Numbered from the stretch's first letter, positions 1 to 9,609 are shown. The stretch: 64,000 bases of DNA from Pseudorhodoplanes sp. (GCA_019187085.1 JABARS010000013.1:62001-126000); one strand, 5' to 3'. Notes: a model not told the origin generated them from the letters alone. Made by a program: numbers and translations.

Positions 1-382
1 CGGTGGTGACCACCGGCCCGTCCGGCCCCGGAACGATGACGTGCGCCTTGGGGTCGTAGTCGTAAATCAGCTCGCGGCAGATGCCGCAGGGCGAGACGAC
101 GCGGATGGTCTGGTCTCTTTCCGCCGGCTTGGGATGGCGGACCGCGACGATGGCCTCGATGCCCTTGTCGCCGGTCTCCGTGATCGCGCGGCCGATGGCG
201 ACGGCCTCCGCGCATACCGCGATGCGCCCGATATAGGCGTCGATATTGACGCCGGTCACGACGCGCCCGTCGCGCGTGCGCAGGGCCGCGCCGACCTCCT
301 GCCAGTCGTTGCGATAGCGGCTCCTGATCGCCTCTGTGGCCGCATGCACGAGTGCCTGATCGCCGTCACTCAGTTCCGTCAT
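1..382 (-). CDS. cdd: Cytidine deaminase, 3' end beyond window
   Basis: Zinc-dependent deaminase of the pyrimidine salvage pathway, converting cytidine or deoxycytidine to the uridine form. The visible 127 residues start MTELSDGDQALVHAATEAI and carry the two zinc motifs CAEAVAIG (about residue 57) and PCGICREL (about residue 95). The triple-Cys arrangement, CAE with PCxxC, is that of the small tetrameric CDA family of about 130-140 residues, so only a short C-terminus is missing. The ATG follows the ruvA stop codon with no gap, so the gene is probably co-transcribed with ruvC-ruvA. A blasticidin-type deaminase is possible, since substrate cannot be read from these motifs. Confidence 0.85.
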   Translation of the reverse strand, partial: MTELSDGDQALVHAATEAIRSRYRNDWQEVGAALRTRDGRVVTGVNIDAYIGRIAVCAEAVAIGRAITETGDKGIEAIVAVRHPKPAERDQTIRVVSPCGICRELIYDYDPKAHVIVPGPDGPVVTT

Positions 383-1000
383 TTACTTCGCCAGTTCCTT
401 GAGGCCGAGCCGGATCAGGCTCGGCGTATTGGCATTCTCGCCGGCGCTGCGCGATGCCGCCGCAATCGCGGCCGCCGCCTGCGGCTGACCATAGCCGAGA
501 TTGACGAGGGCGGAGACCGCCTCGCGCACCGACTGCGGCGCCCTGTTGTCTTCGAGCGCGCCCGACAGGCGGATGACGGCGGGATCGACATCGGTGAACG
601 CGGGCGCCTTGTCCTTCAGCTCGGTCACGATGCGCTCGGCCACCTTGGCGCCGACCCCCTGCGCGCGCGAGACCGCGGCGCGGTCGCGCGTGGCAATCGC
701 GGTCGCAAGATCGGCAGGCGAGAGCGTGCCGAGCACCGACAGCGCGACCCTGGCGCCGACGCCCTGGACGGTCTGCAACAGGCGGAACCATTGCCGCTCG
801 ACATCGCCCGGAAAGCCGAACAGCCGGATCTGGTCCTCGCGCACATGGGTTTCGATCGACAACGTCACCGCCTCGCCCGGCGACGGCAGCGCCTGCAGCG
901 TGCGCGCCGAGCAATGCACCTCATAGCCGACGCCCTGCACGTCGAGGATCACGTAATCCTCGCCGTACGAATCGACGATGCCCTTGAGCTTTCCGATCAT
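383..1000 (-). CDS. ruvA: Holliday junction branch migration protein RuvA
   Basis: RuvA (205 aa) binds four-way junctions as a tetramer and loads the RuvB helicase during recombinational repair. The N-terminal OB-fold starts [20 protein letters not shown]. Helix-hairpin-helix motifs follow around residues 72-125 ([10 protein letters not shown] and [12 protein letters not shown]), and the C-terminal UBA-like domain with [11 protein letters not shown] contacts RuvB. Length is normal for the family. ruvC lies 40 bp upstream and cdd begins directly after the TAA stop. ruvB is not visible and may lie beyond the window edge. Confidence 0.97.
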   Translation of the reverse strand: MIGKLKGIVDSYGEDYVILDVQGVGYEVHCSARTLQALPSPGEAVTLSIETHVREDQIRLFGFPGDVERQWFRLLQTVQGVGARVALSVLGTLSPADLATAIATRDRAAVSRAQGVGAKVAERIVTELKDKAPAFTDVDPAVIRLSGALEDNRAPQSVREAVSALVNLGYGQPQAAAAIAAASRSAGENANTPSLIRLGLKELAK

Positions 1001-1040
1001 GGCGCGTTGTTATCACGAGTCGGCGCAGGGCCGCACGCCG

Positions 1041-1559
1041 TCAGCCGCCGGCCAGAAGCATGCGCGCAAGCCGCGCGCTGGCCCGGTGATGCGCATGGGT
1101 CACCGCGATCGCGAGCGCATCGGCCGCGTCGTCGGAGCGCGGATCGGCCTTGGGCAGCAGCACGCCGATCATCATGCGGATCTGCGATTTTTCGCTGTGC
1201 CCCGCGCCGACGATCGTCTTCTTCACGAGGTTCGGCGCATATTCGGCGACGGGGAGCCCCGCCCGCGCGGGCACCAGCATGGCGATACCGCGCGCCTGCC
1301 CGAGCTTGAGCGTGGCGCTCGCATCCTTGCTTACGAACGTGGCCTCCACCGCCGCCTCGTCCGGGCAATGGTCGGTGAGCACCCGCGACAGCCCGTCATG
1401 AATGACGACCAGCCGCGCGGCGACATCGTCGCGATCGTTCGTCTCGACCGAGCCGCAGGCGACGAAGACGAGGCGGTTGCCCTCGCATTCGATCAGCCCC
1501 CAGCCGGTGCGGCGGAGGCCGGGATCGATGCCCAGGATGCGAATCGCGCGTCTGTCCAC
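1041..1559 (-). CDS. ruvC: Holliday junction resolvase RuvC
   Basis: Endonuclease (172 aa) that cuts Holliday junctions symmetrically with RuvAB. The RNase H-like fold shows its acidic active site: D12 in GIDPG, E72 in VEATFVS, and D144/D147 in the segment [14 protein letters not shown]. The start used is a GTG ([14 protein letters not shown]) that places the catalytic Asp at the usual distance from the N-terminus. It is the first gene of the ruvC-ruvA-cdd run. Confidence 0.97.
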   Translation of the reverse strand: MDRRAIRILGIDPGLRRTGWGLIECEGNRLVFVACGSVETNDRDDVAARLVVIHDGLSRVLTDHCPDEAAVEATFVSKDASATLKLGQARGIAMLVPARAGLPVAEYAPNLVKKTIVGAGHSEKSQIRMMIGVLLPKADPRSDDAADALAIAVTHAHHRASARLARMLLAGG

Positions 1560-1591
1560 CCGGACTTGATAATCCCACCCGCCGCCGAGGG

Positions 1592-2512
1592 CTAGGCGGC
1601 CCGCGACCGCCGCTCGAAGGCCCCGCTCGCCAGTGCGACGCCGGCCGAGGTGGCCGCGATTCCCATCAGCGCTGCGCCGGAGGGCACCTCGCCCAGAAAC
1701 ACAATCGCCAGCATCGCCACGAGCGCAGGGATGAGCGCGGCGAACGCCGCCGCGCGCGACGCCCCGAGCCGCAGGATCGCAACCCCGAACAGCACGACCG
1801 CGACCACGCCGGACAGCCCGCCCTGCACGAGAGCCTGCACGGCCACCTCGCCGCCGCGGCCGTGCGCCAAAGCCTCGATCAGCGGCAGGACGCCGAACGG
1901 CAGCACAAGGATCGTCGACCAGGCGGCAATCACCGCAGCGCCTTCGACGGCCGACAGACCGCTGCGCCGGAAGGCGATGGTATAGATCGCCCAGAGCAGC
2001 GCCCCGGTCAGGACCAGCAAATGGCCGGGCCCCGTGGCCCCCGCGCCTAACGCGATCTCATGCCCGACGATGACCGCGATGCCGATAGCGATCAGTACGA
2101 ACCCGGCCTTGCGCAACAGGCTCGGCCGCTCGCGATCGAGCCCATAGGCCATGACGGCGACAAAGAGCGGCATCGTGCCGGGCAAGAGCGGACCGACTTC
2201 CGCCGCCGGCGCAAACCGCAGGCCGAGCGTGACGATCAGGAAGAAAGGCACGCCCGAGCCCGCGACGATGGCGATCAGCACCCGGCGCGACATCCCGCGC
2301 GGCCACAACCCCGTACGCCACCAGACCGGCGCCAGCAGCAGTGCGGGAATGCCGAAGCGCAACAGCCCCACCACCGACACGTCGAGCCGCTGCGCCGCGT
2401 GCCGCGTCGCCACGACCCAGCCGGCCCAGATGAGAACGGTGGCAAGCGCGGAGGCGGAGCCGATCAGGATATTGCGGCGGGAAGCGAGGGCGGCGGGCGT
2501 GGGCATTTCCAT
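1592..2512 (-). CDS. EamA/DMT-family transporter
   Basis: Integral membrane permease of the drug/metabolite transporter superfamily, about 306 aa, with alternating hydrophobic stretches consistent with ten helices in two EamA halves. Substrate cannot be inferred; family members export amino acids, nucleosides or other metabolites. The ATG at 2512 leaves a short N-tail before the first helix ([17 protein letters not shown]). An in-frame ATG at 2542 would add ten residues and has only a weak purine stretch upstream, so the start is uncertain. The gene stands alone and is divergent from the TauE/SafE gene. Confidence 0.85.
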   Translation of the reverse strand: MEMPTPAALASRRNILIGSASALATVLIWAGWVVATRHAAQRLDVSVVGLLRFGIPALLLAPVWWRTGLWPRGMSRRVLIAIVAGSGVPFFLIVTLGLRFAPAAEVGPLLPGTMPLFVAVMAYGLDRERPSLLRKAGFVLIAIGIAVIVGHEIALGAGATGPGHLLVLTGALLWAIYTIAFRRSGLSAVEGAAVIAAWSTILVLPFGVLPLIEALAHGRGGEVAVQALVQGGLSGVVAVVLFGVAILRLGASRAAAFAALIPALVAMLAIVFLGEVPSGAALMGIAATSAGVALASGAFERRSRAA

Positions 2513-2622
2513 CACCGCAATGGGCCAAAGCCCCTTCCGCATGTCAATTCCCGCACGGTCGCCGCGATCCGCCTGCGCCTTTTGCGCCGGAATGGTCTAG
2601 CATTCGGGTCTGGTATCCCGCC

Positions 2623-3405
2623 GTGATCGACAATCCCGACTTCCCGTCCGCCATCATCGAACTCGTCTCCGACCGCTGCTTCATCGCGGCGGCCGCAATC
2701 GCCGTCATTTCCGGAATCGTGCGCGGCTTCTCCGGCTTCGGTTCGGCGCTGATCTATATCCCGCTGATGGCCGCGGTCTACGAACCGCTCGCCGCCGCCG
2801 TCACGTTCGTGATGATCGATGTTGCGACCGGCATCGCCTTCATGCTCGGCATCTGGCGGCGCGCGGTCTGGCGCGAAGTGCTGCCGCTGGCCGCAAGCGC
2901 GATCCTCGCCGCGCAGTTCGGCGCGCTGATCCTGCAATATGCCGACCCGGTCGTGTTGCGCTGGGCGATCAGCGCGCTCGTCGGGCTGATCGTCGCGATC
3001 CTGGCGTCGGGCTGGCGCTATCACGGGCGCCCGCACCTGGCGGTGACGGTGGCGGTCGGCCTGTTCGCGGGCGTGCTCGGCGGCGCGGCGCAGATATCGG
3101 GGCCGCCGATCATCATCTACTGGCTCGGCAGCATGCAGGACGTGGCGATCGTGCGCGCCAACCTGATCGCGTATTTCGGGCTGTTCTCGGCCGGCTCCGT
3201 CATCACCTATGCGGCGCACGGGCTGATCACGGTCAAGCTCGTGGCGCTGTCGGTGCTGCTCGGCCCGATGCATGTGCTGTCGATGTGGGCCGGTTCGAAG
3301 ACCTTCAGCCTCGCCTCCTCCGCGGCCTATCGGCGCGTGGCCTTCGTCATCATCGCCGCGTCCGCGATCGTCGCGATGCCGCTGTGGGGCCGGTTCATCC
3401 GGTGA
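2623..3405 (+). CDS. TauE/SafE-family permease
   Basis: Membrane protein of 260 aa in the TauE/SafE (DUF81) family, whose members are proposed exporters of sulfonates, sulfite or organic anions. The family signature is visible early as GFSGFGSALIYIPLM (about residues 34-48), with the second pseudo-repeat near GGAAQISGPPIIIYW. The start is GTG (VIDNPDFPSAII). It is convergent with the broken benE gene, separated by 15 bp. A second, unrelated-looking TauE gene occurs near 41.4 kb. Substrate is unknown. Confidence 0.85.
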   Translation: MIDNPDFPSAIIELVSDRCFIAAAAIAVISGIVRGFSGFGSALIYIPLMAAVYEPLAAAVTFVMIDVATGIAFMLGIWRRAVWREVLPLAASAILAAQFGALILQYADPVVLRWAISALVGLIVAILASGWRYHGRPHLAVTVAVGLFAGVLGGAAQISGPPIIIYWLGSMQDVAIVRANLIAYFGLFSAGSVITYAAHGLITVKLVALSVLLGPMHVLSMWAGSKTFSLASSAAYRRVAFVIIAASAIVAMPLWGRFIR

Positions 3406-3420
3406 CGCTCGGGCGGTGGG

Positions 3421-4643
3421 TCAGGGGTTCTGTTCCTTGGCGCGCCTGAAGTCGGCCCGCTCCAGGAGATGCGAGGCCATAAGCCCCAGCAGCAGACCCC
3501 AGAACGGCGCGCCGATGCGAAAGATCGGGACGTCCGCTACCGTCACGAGGAAGCAGACGAGCGCGCCGAAACTAAACGCCCCGCGGAAGGAAATCTGGAA
3601 CGCGCTCTGCAGCACGCGCAGCATCGCAAGGCCGGCCAATGTCGCGATGAAGGCCGGCGGCGTGGCGAGCAGAAGGCGCGTGAAGAACGGCGCCATCGCG
3701 CCGAAGCCAAGCGCGAGCAGCGCGACGGATAATGCCGCGGTATATTGACGGTCGCGCTCGCCCGCGCTTGCGAGAATGGCATTGACCGGCCCGGTCAGGC
3801 AGGTCGACACCGCGCCGAACAGCCCGGTCACCATCGCACCAAGCCCGCAGGCCACCGTGATCGCGTTGATCGGCGGACGATGGCCGCCCGCCGTCAGCAC
3901 CGCGAAACCCTGTCCGTTCTGGACGACGAGGACGGTGATCGCCAGCGGCACCACCAGTTCGAACATCGCCGCCCATGAGAATTGCGGCACGAAGAATTGC
4001 GGATCGGCGAACGCAAACAGGACGCCGGCCGGCGGATTGAATTCGCCGCGCAGCCAGACGGCGACCGCGCCGACGATCAGCGCCCCGATCAGCGGCGGCA
4101 GCACGCGGCCCGCGCGCGCGACAGCCGACAGAAGGAAGAAGGCCGCCGCCATCGGCGCCGCGATCCACAGACCGTCGCGAAAGGCCAGCACGAGGTCGAT
4201 GCCGAAGCGCAGGAACACGCCGGCGACCATCGCCATGACGATCGGCATCGGCACGGCTTCCATGGCGCGGCGCACCCAGCCGGTAAGGCCGAGCACGAAC
4301 ATCAACAGCCCGGTGGCGAGGAACGCGCCGACCACTTCGGGAAAGCTCAGATGCGAAGCGCGGGCCCCACCAGCACCGTGCCCGGAATGCTCCAGAAGAA
4401 CACCAGCGGCTGCCGGTAGAGGAACGAGAAGACGATGGTGATGAAGGCGTTGATGAAGAAGGCCGCGAAAATCCACGACGCGATGGTGGATTCCGGCAGG
4501 CCGCCGCGCGAGCCGACCGACAGGATGATGGCCACCGGGCCGGACGCCGCAAACAAAAACCCGACGACGGCGCTCGCCGCATAAGCTCTTCCGAAATCGG
4601 CCAGCGGCCGCTCCGGCAGGGGTACGGGCTTTTCCAGCGCCAC
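3421..4643 (-). pseudogene. benE: benE-like benzoate/H+ symporter, broken by a one-base frameshift
   Basis: Two adjacent frames on this strand each encode part of one BenE-type permease. The first, from the ATG at 4643, reads through FFWSIPGTVLVGPAL and stops at TGA 4347-4349. The second frame continues exactly where the family continues, with SHLSFPEVVGAFLATGLL, and runs to 3421. Joined, they give about 407 residues, normal for BenE. Inserting a single base at the TT at about 4356-4357 (for example CTTCG to CTTTCG) restores GPALSHLSFPE, so one base has been lost. The downstream part has no other stop or lesion, so this is either a very recent inactivation or a homopolymer sequencing error. 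An intact gene would import benzoate or a related aromatic acid; no benzoate catabolic genes are nearby. Confidence 0.85.
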
Positions 4644-4656
4644 GCGATCGGGTCCG

Positions 4657-5403
4657 TTATGCGCTCATCTTGGTCATCAGGGCATCGGAGACTTCGAAAT
4701 TGGAATAGACGTTCTGCACGTCGTCGTTTTCCTCGAGCGTCTCGATCAGGCGCAGAAGCTTCTCGCCCTGCTCGTCGTCGACGGGCAGCGTGTTCTGCGG
4801 CTTCCAGGTGAGCGCCGCCTTGCGCGGCTCGCCGAATTTCGCTTCCAGCGCCCTGGCCACTTCGGCAAGCGAATCCTGCGCGGCGTAGATGACGTGGCCG
4901 CCGTCGTCCGACACCACGTCGTCGGCGCCGGCATCGATCGCCGCCTCGAGCATGGCGTCGGCATTCGCCACCCTGGGCTCGAACTCGACGACGCCGACGC
5001 GGTCGAACATGAAGGACACCGCGCCGGTTTCGGCGAGGTTGCCGCCACTCTTGGTGAAGCTTGCGCGCACTTCGCCGGCGGTGCGGTTGCGGTTGTCGGT
5101 CAGCGCCTCGACGATGATGGCGACGCCGCCGGGACCGTAGCCCTCGTAGCGCACCTCGTCGTAATTCTCCGAATCGCCGCCCAGGCTCTTCTTGATGGCG
5201 CGCTCGATATTGTCCTTGGGCATGTTCTCCGCGCGGGCGGCGATGATGGCGGCGCGCAGACGCGGATTGAAGGCGGGGTCGGGCTGTCCGAGCTTGGCCG
5301 CGACCGTGATCTCGCGCGCCAGCTTGGAAAACATCTTGGAGCGCAGCTTATCCTGGCGCCCCTTGCGGTGCATGATGTTCTTGAATTGTGAATGGCCTGC
5401 CAT
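4657..5403 (-). CDS. yebC: YebC/TACO1-family translation or transcription factor
   Basis: Highly conserved 248-residue cytosolic protein, start [18 protein letters not shown]. This N-terminus plus [17 protein letters not shown] and [19 protein letters not shown] are hallmark YebC/TACO1 blocks. Family members were annotated as DNA-binding regulators, and recent work on the family links them to resolving ribosome stalls; which role applies here cannot be read from sequence. A good sigma70-like promoter precedes it. The downstream benE remnant follows 13 bp after its stop. Confidence 0.95.
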   Translation of the reverse strand: MAGHSQFKNIMHRKGRQDKLRSKMFSKLAREITVAAKLGQPDPAFNPRLRAAIIAARAENMPKDNIERAIKKSLGGDSENYDEVRYEGYGPGGVAIIVEALTDNRNRTAGEVRASFTKSGGNLAETGAVSFMFDRVGVVEFEPRVANADAMLEAAIDAGADDVVSDDGGHVIYAAQDSLAEVARALEAKFGEPRKAALTWKPQNTLPVDDEQGEKLLRLIETLEENDDVQNVYSNFEVSDALMTKMSA

Positions 5404-5442
5404 GGGAGCCGCGCTTCATCGCCGAAGATTGGAGTGGCAGCC

Positions 5443-5471
5443 TTATAAGATGGCGGCTTCGAATCTGACAA
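5443..5471 (-). promoter_or_regulatory. Predicted sigma70-type promoter of yebC
   Basis: On the minus strand TTGTCA (5471-5466), a 17-bp spacer, and TTATAA (5448-5443) make a near-consensus housekeeping promoter. The predicted transcription start lies about 30 bp upstream of the yebC ATG at 5403. This is read from sequence only. Confidence 0.55.
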
Positions 5472-5592
5472 GCGCGGGACCTGCGGAAGACGCCGCAGGC
5501 GGGCAAAAAACCGGGCGGAAGGCGTCCGGCGGCGCTGACAAGCGGCCATGGCAGAGGCTAGCATTTCCCCCGTTCGCAGACCGGGAGACGCC

Positions 5593-6054
5593 ATGATTGC
5601 CGATCGGAATGCCCGGACGAGCGCCCGAAAGCCGCTGACCGCTGGCCTGGCGCTCACCCTCCTTGCGCTCGGCCCGGCCATCCCGGCGTGCGCCGAAGGG
5701 GCGCTGGCGCTCGGCCTGCCGCGGGACATCGTCCGGCAGGGCGTGGCCGCCGGCTATGCGGTCAACCATCCGGACGCCCAGGCGGCACGGGCGCAGGCGC
5801 TGAAAGAGTGCAGGGAATTCGCGATGGAGCCGAAGGCAACGACCAGGCTGTGCAAGATCGTCTCCACGTTCCGCGATCAATGCATCAGCATCGCCATGGA
5901 CCCGCAGGTCGGCACGCCGGGCTTCGGCTGGGCGATCGCGAAAACCAAGGACCTCGCCGAGAAGGACGCGCTGTCGCGCTGCGTCGCGACCGCCGGCCCC
6001 AGCCGTGACAAGTTCTGCAAGGTGGACGTCACAAAGTGCGACGGCGGGCAGTGA
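5593..6054 (+). CDS. Exported DUF4189-type protein
   Basis: Small secreted or periplasmic protein of 153 aa. The ATG at 5593 follows a GGGAGA ribosome site at 5583-5588 and begins a signal peptide with a hydrophobic core (LTAGLALTLLALGPAIPACA), with likely cleavage after ACA. The mature part has six cysteines arranged in pairs (LKEC, RLCKI, DQCIS, SRCVA, KFCKV, TKCDG), suggesting three disulfides, and resembles DUF4189. An in-frame ATG 45 bp upstream is less likely, as it has no ribosome site and would bury the signal. Function unknown. Confidence 0.7.
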   Translation: MIADRNARTSARKPLTAGLALTLLALGPAIPACAEGALALGLPRDIVRQGVAAGYAVNHPDAQAARAQALKECREFAMEPKATTRLCKIVSTFRDQCISIAMDPQVGTPGFGWAIAKTKDLAEKDALSRCVATAGPSRDKFCKVDVTKCDGGQ

Positions 6055-6076
6055 TGCCCGCGCCGCGCGCCGGACG

Positions 6077-7063
6077 TCACAGCACGGTCTGCAACGGCGA
6101 GGGCACGAAGCGGTAGCCGCCGCCCTGCGTCGCCAGATGCCCCAGGCCCGGCCAGGGGAAATGATAGGCCAGCAGCGGGATGCGCTGCGCTGCCAGCATG
6201 CCGAACAGGCGCTGGCGCGTGCGCGCGGCCTGCGCGCCGTCGGTGTCGAAGGCGAACTCGGCCTGCGGGCGCTGCAACGACATAACGTGATGATGGGCAA
6301 GGTCGCCGGCATTGCACAGGCTCCGGTCGCCCGAGGAGATCATGAACACGGTGTGGCCGACCGTGTGCCCGGGCGCGGCGATTGCCTGCACGCCGGGCAG
6401 GAATTGCTGGCCGTCCTTGAAGAACACGATGCGCTCGCGCAGCGGCAGCAATTGCCGGCGGGTGTTCTCGATGAACCCCTTGAGCATGTCGTTCGTCGCC
6501 CTGGCGGGATCGGTCCAGAACTCGAAATCCTCCTGCGACATGTAGATCTGCGCGTTCGGGAAATGCTGCTGGCCGCCGGTGCCGATGAGGCCCCAGCAAT
6601 GGTCGGGATGCGCGTGGGTGAGCACGACCGCGTCGACGTCTTTCGGATCGATGCCGGCGGCCCTGAGATTGCCGAGCAGGCGGCCCGTGTCCGGACCCAT
6701 CAGTTTCTGCGCTCCGGTGCCGGTATCGATCAGCACCAGCGTGTCGCCGGTATTGAGCACGAGCGCGTTCTGCTCGAGCTTCACCTTTTCGGTGGGCAGG
6801 AAATTGTCGGCCAGCGCCTTGCTGAAATCGTCCTTGCTGACGCCCTTGAAAATGTCGGGCTGCGGCGCGCCGAGATCGAGCGGGCCGTCGGACACCGCGG
6901 TCGCCTCGATCGTGCCGATGCGGAAGCGGTAATAGGCCGGCGCCTGGGTGTTGAGCAAAGGCGCGCGGGCGAAGGCGCCCGACGACGCGACCGGGCTCGC
7001 CGCCAGCGCTGCGGCGGTGCCGGCGAGCAGACTGCGGCGGGAAATGACGGACTTTGCGTTCAT
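6077..7063 (-). CDS. Exported MBL-fold metallo-hydrolase with Tat-like signal
   Basis: Metallo-beta-lactamase superfamily enzyme, 328 aa. The N-terminus has SRRSLLAGTAAALAA, a twin-arginine signal, so the folded metalloenzyme is probably exported. The metal motif HAHPDHCWGL (HxHxDH) is at about residues 172-181, followed by the later ligand region GHTVGHTVF, with a final conserved His in LLAYHFPWPGLGH. Overall similarity is to lactonase or SoxH-like enzymes of this superfamily, but the substrate is not determinable. It is monocistronic and convergent with the DUF4189 gene. Confidence 0.88.
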   Translation of the reverse strand: MNAKSVISRRSLLAGTAAALAASPVASSGAFARAPLLNTQAPAYYRFRIGTIEATAVSDGPLDLGAPQPDIFKGVSKDDFSKALADNFLPTEKVKLEQNALVLNTGDTLVLIDTGTGAQKLMGPDTGRLLGNLRAAGIDPKDVDAVVLTHAHPDHCWGLIGTGGQQHFPNAQIYMSQEDFEFWTDPARATNDMLKGFIENTRRQLLPLRERIVFFKDGQQFLPGVQAIAAPGHTVGHTVFMISSGDRSLCNAGDLAHHHVMSLQRPQAEFAFDTDGAQAARTRQRLFGMLAAQRIPLLAYHFPWPGLGHLATQGGGYRFVPSPLQTVL

Positions 7064-7125
7064 GTCGTCCCTCTTTGTTGCCCGGCCGGATCGCGGCGGC
7101 CCGGCGGCAGCGGCCGGATCGGCGA

Positions 7126-7947
7126 TCAGGTCCAGAACTTCGGCACCGATTCCTCCAGCCGCACGCCCAGACGGACGCCCGCGATCTTCACCGTGAGCCC
7201 GGTCCGATCATCGGTTTCCACCGCAACGCCGCACAGCGTGGCCGGACCGCCCGCCGCCTCGAAGCGCTCGGAAGGGATCTTGCGCAGGAACCGCGACAGC
7301 GGCTCATCCTTCACCATGCCGATGACGGAATTATAGTCGCCGGTCATGCCGAGATCGGAGATGAATCCGGTGCCGCCGGGCAAAATCTGGTGATCGGCGG
7401 TGGGCGCATGCGTATGCGTGCCGACGACGAGGCTCGCGCGGCCGTCGACGAAATGGCCCATGGCCTGTTTCTCGCTCGTCGCCTCGCCGTGGAAGTCGAT
7501 GACGATGGCGTCGGCGCCGCTTTTCAGCGCGCACGCGGTCAGCTCGCGGTCGATGATCGCGAACGGATCGTCGAGCGGGTCCATGAAGATGCGGGCCATG
7601 GCGTTGATGACGAGCACCTGCGCGCCGTTGCGCGCCTCGACCATGGCGGCGCCGCGCCCGGGCGCGCCTTTCGGAAAGTTGATCGGCCGCACGAGCCTCG
7701 GCGCGCGTTCGATGAAGACGAGCGCCTCGCGCTGGTCCCAGGCATGGTTGCCGAGCGTCACCGCGTCCGCGCCGGCATCGAGGAACTCGTTGAAGATCGC
7801 CTCGGTGATGCCGAAGCCGCCGGCCGCGTTCTCGCCGTTGAGCAGCACGAGATCGAGCTTCCAGTCGCGTACGAGGCCCGGCAGGCGCTCGCTGACGATC
7901 GTGCGCCCGGAGCGGCCGACCACATCGCCGATGAAGAGAATGCGCAC
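7126..7947 (-). CDS. TIGR00282/YmdB-family metallophosphoesterase
   Basis: Calcineurin-like phosphoesterase of 273 aa in the YmdB/TIGR00282 family; characterised members hydrolyse 2',3'-cyclic nucleotides or affect RNA turnover. Metal motifs are complete: GDVVGRSGR at the N-terminus, NGENAAGGFG, LGNHAWDQ, DFHGEATSEK and VGTHTHAPTAD. The start is GTG immediately after the TAA of the cyclo-ligase gene, so the two are translationally adjacent and surely share a transcript. This pairing is common in alphaproteobacteria. Confidence 0.93.
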   Translation of the reverse strand: MRILFIGDVVGRSGRTIVSERLPGLVRDWKLDLVLLNGENAAGGFGITEAIFNEFLDAGADAVTLGNHAWDQREALVFIERAPRLVRPINFPKGAPGRGAAMVEARNGAQVLVINAMARIFMDPLDDPFAIIDRELTACALKSGADAIVIDFHGEATSEKQAMGHFVDGRASLVVGTHTHAPTADHQILPGGTGFISDLGMTGDYNSVIGMVKDEPLSRFLRKIPSERFEAAGGPATLCGVAVETDDRTGLTVKIAGVRLGVRLEESVPKFWT

Positions 7948-8514
7948 TTAACGACTCCGCAGATCGATGACTTCTTTCTCCGTTAGCACGAGGTCGAGGC
8001 GTTCGTCGCGTTCGGTGGCGGGCACGCGCGCGATCTCCTGCGCAGAAAAGGCGATCCCTACGGCGGTGACGGACTTCATCGCACGGATGCGGGCGATGGT
8101 CATGTCGTAATAACCCGCCCCGTAGCCGATGCGGTGGCCGGCGCGGTCGAAGGCGGCGAGCGGCACCAGCATGACGTCGGGAAAGACTTCCGGCGCGGAC
8201 GGCAGCGGCTCGCGGATGCCCCACTGGCCGCGCGCCAGTTCGTCGCCGAACGAGAATGCGCGCAGGAGGAGCGGCAGGCCGCGCTTCTGCACCACCGGCA
8301 GGGCGAGGCGGGCGCCGGCTTCGGCGAGCCTGCGCATCAGCGGGAAGGGATTGATCTCGCTTCGCATCGGCGCGAAGCCGGAAACGACATCGCCCTCGCG
8401 CACCGGCAGCGGAAAAGGCCGCGCGGCAACCGTCTCGGCGGCGGCGGCGCGCTCGGCGGCGGGGATCATGTCGCGCCGCGCCAGCGCCTCGCGGCGAAGC
8501 GAATCCTTGTCCAT
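7948..8514 (-). CDS. fau: 5-formyltetrahydrofolate cyclo-ligase
   Basis: ATP-dependent enzyme (188 aa) converting 5-formyl-THF to 5,10-methenyl-THF, clearing an inhibitory folate. Evidence is the C-terminal signature HRIGYGAGYYDMTI and the N-terminal RREALARRDMI. The ATG at 8514 gives the usual length; the same frame extends upstream into the 6S RNA gene and that part is not coding. Its position just downstream of 6S RNA and zapA matches the classical zapA-ssrS-fau order. Confidence 0.95.
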   Translation of the reverse strand: MDKDSLRREALARRDMIPAAERAAAAETVAARPFPLPVREGDVVSGFAPMRSEINPFPLMRRLAEAGARLALPVVQKRGLPLLLRAFSFGDELARGQWGIREPLPSAPEVFPDVMLVPLAAFDRAGHRIGYGAGYYDMTIARIRAMKSVTAVGIAFSAQEIARVPATERDERLDLVLTEKEVIDLRSR

Positions 8515-8619
8515 CAGGTCGAGCGACACAACCGATCCGCATCCTGTAGTGCGAGGGCGAAAGCCGGGCCGTAAAGGGTGACGGCGGACGGCACGCCGCG
8601 CAACGCGCAAAAACGCAAT

Positions 8620-8778
8620 GCGTAAATGCGTATATGAGGAAACGAGCGGAGCCGCGTTGGCCGTTTCGGTTTTCGACCCCGGGAACCTACAGAAGTAGGT
8701 GGGCGCCATATGTCCGAGCCCACGGGCCCGGTCAGGGACAGCTCCCTTCAGGATCGTAAGGCCCCGGGAGTATGATGC
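8620..8778 (-). ncRNA. ssrS: 6S RNA (SsrS), approximate ends
   Basis: The gap between zapA and the cyclo-ligase gene holds a long imperfect hairpin on the minus strand. Self-complementary CCCGGG blocks at about 8763-8768 and 8678-8683 close a core containing an open central bulge and the terminal stem CCCACCTAC-ttct-GTAGGT (8687-8703). This shape, the sequence of the terminal stem and the zapA-ssrS-fau synteny match alphaproteobacterial 6S RNA, which sequesters the RNA polymerase housekeeping holoenzyme in stationary phase. Exact 5' and 3' ends are estimates based on the usual length of about 150-160 nt. Confidence 0.7.
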
Positions 8779-8837
8779 CGTCGCACCACGCAGCTCCGCC
8801 CGGCAATGTAATGGCCGCGGACGAAAACCGCTACCCG

Positions 8838-9224
8838 TCAGCCGATCGGCACGCCGCCATTGCCGACGGTCTGGTTGAGCTTGCGGGTCAGGCTCTCGAT
8901 GCGTTCGGCGGCGGCGTTGAGGGCGGCGACGATGGCGGCCTGCGTCGCCTGCGTGCGGTCGGCGGCGACGACGCGGGCGTCCTGCAGCGCGGTGATCTCC
9001 TCCTCCAGGCGGCGCATGCGCCGGCCGGCCTCGGACAGCTCGTCGGCGACGGTGAGCGCGGCCATGACGGTGAGCCGGGTGTCGCCGATCTCGCCGAAGG
9101 AGCCGCGCAACTGATGGATGCGGTCGTCGAGCATCTTGGAGAGCTTCATCAGATGGCTCTCCTGCCCGTCCTCGCAGGCCATCCGGTATTCCCGCCCGTT
9201 GATCGTCACCGTCACTTGCGCCAT
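8838..9224 (-). CDS. zapA: Cell division protein ZapA
   Basis: ZapA (128 aa) binds FtsZ filaments and promotes Z-ring bundling. The N-terminal globular domain reads [21 protein letters not shown], followed by the family segment [12 protein letters not shown] and [15 protein letters not shown], then a long coiled coil to the C-terminus. A 19-bp gap separates it from the upstream DUF4164 gene, and the two are probably one operon, with 6S RNA downstream. Confidence 0.93.
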   Translation of the reverse strand: MAQVTVTINGREYRMACEDGQESHLMKLSKMLDDRIHQLRGSFGEIGDTRLTVMAALTVADELSEAGRRMRRLEEEITALQDARVVAADRTQATQAAIVAALNAAAERIESLTRKLNQTVGNGGVPIG

Positions 9225-9242
9225 GGGCCAGCCTGCGGATTC

Positions 9243-9524
9243 TCAGCGGTCGTACGCTTCGACGACGGAGCGGATCGTGGCGATCGCCGCGTCGAGCCGG
9301 CGGGCAATTTCGCGATTGGTGCTTTCGAGACGGCGCGAATGCGCGGCGGCGGCATCGAGATCGGAGGCCAGGCGCGAGCGATCGACGCCGAGCGCCTGCA
9401 CCTGCGCGGCAAGCCGCTCCTCGGTCCGGTCCGCGTCCCGCCGCCGCTCGATCGCGGCTTCAAGCGCGTCCATCGCCAGAGCGAGACGCCTGGTCGCCGC
9501 CTCGATTGCGGTTGCGTCGGACAT
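9243..9524 (-). CDS. DUF4164 coiled-coil protein
   Basis: 93-residue, almost entirely helical and charged protein with heptad character ([33 protein letters not shown]). It fits DUF4164, small coiled-coil proteins found directly upstream of zapA in Hyphomicrobiales. Context suggests a role in cell division with ZapA; this is inference, since no function is established. Confidence 0.8.
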   Translation of the reverse strand: MSDATAIEAATRRLALAMDALEAAIERRRDADRTEERLAAQVQALGVDRSRLASDLDAAAAHSRRLESTNREIARRLDAAIATIRSVVEAYDR

Positions 9525-9589
9525 GGATGCTCGCCCGGCCTCAAAAATATGTGCTTGCGCAAGGATTTAAGACAGGAAGCTTAAAAGGC

Positions 9590-9609
9590 GCGTTGAGCGG
9601 CGTCAACGC
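9590..9609. promoter_or_regulatory. Inverted repeat upstream of tkt
   Basis: GCGTTGA-N6-TCAACGC is a perfect 7-bp inverted repeat in the 218-bp divergent region between the DUF4164 and tkt genes, about 135 bp before the tkt start. It could be an operator for the carbon-metabolism genes, but no regulator can be named. Confidence 0.3.
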
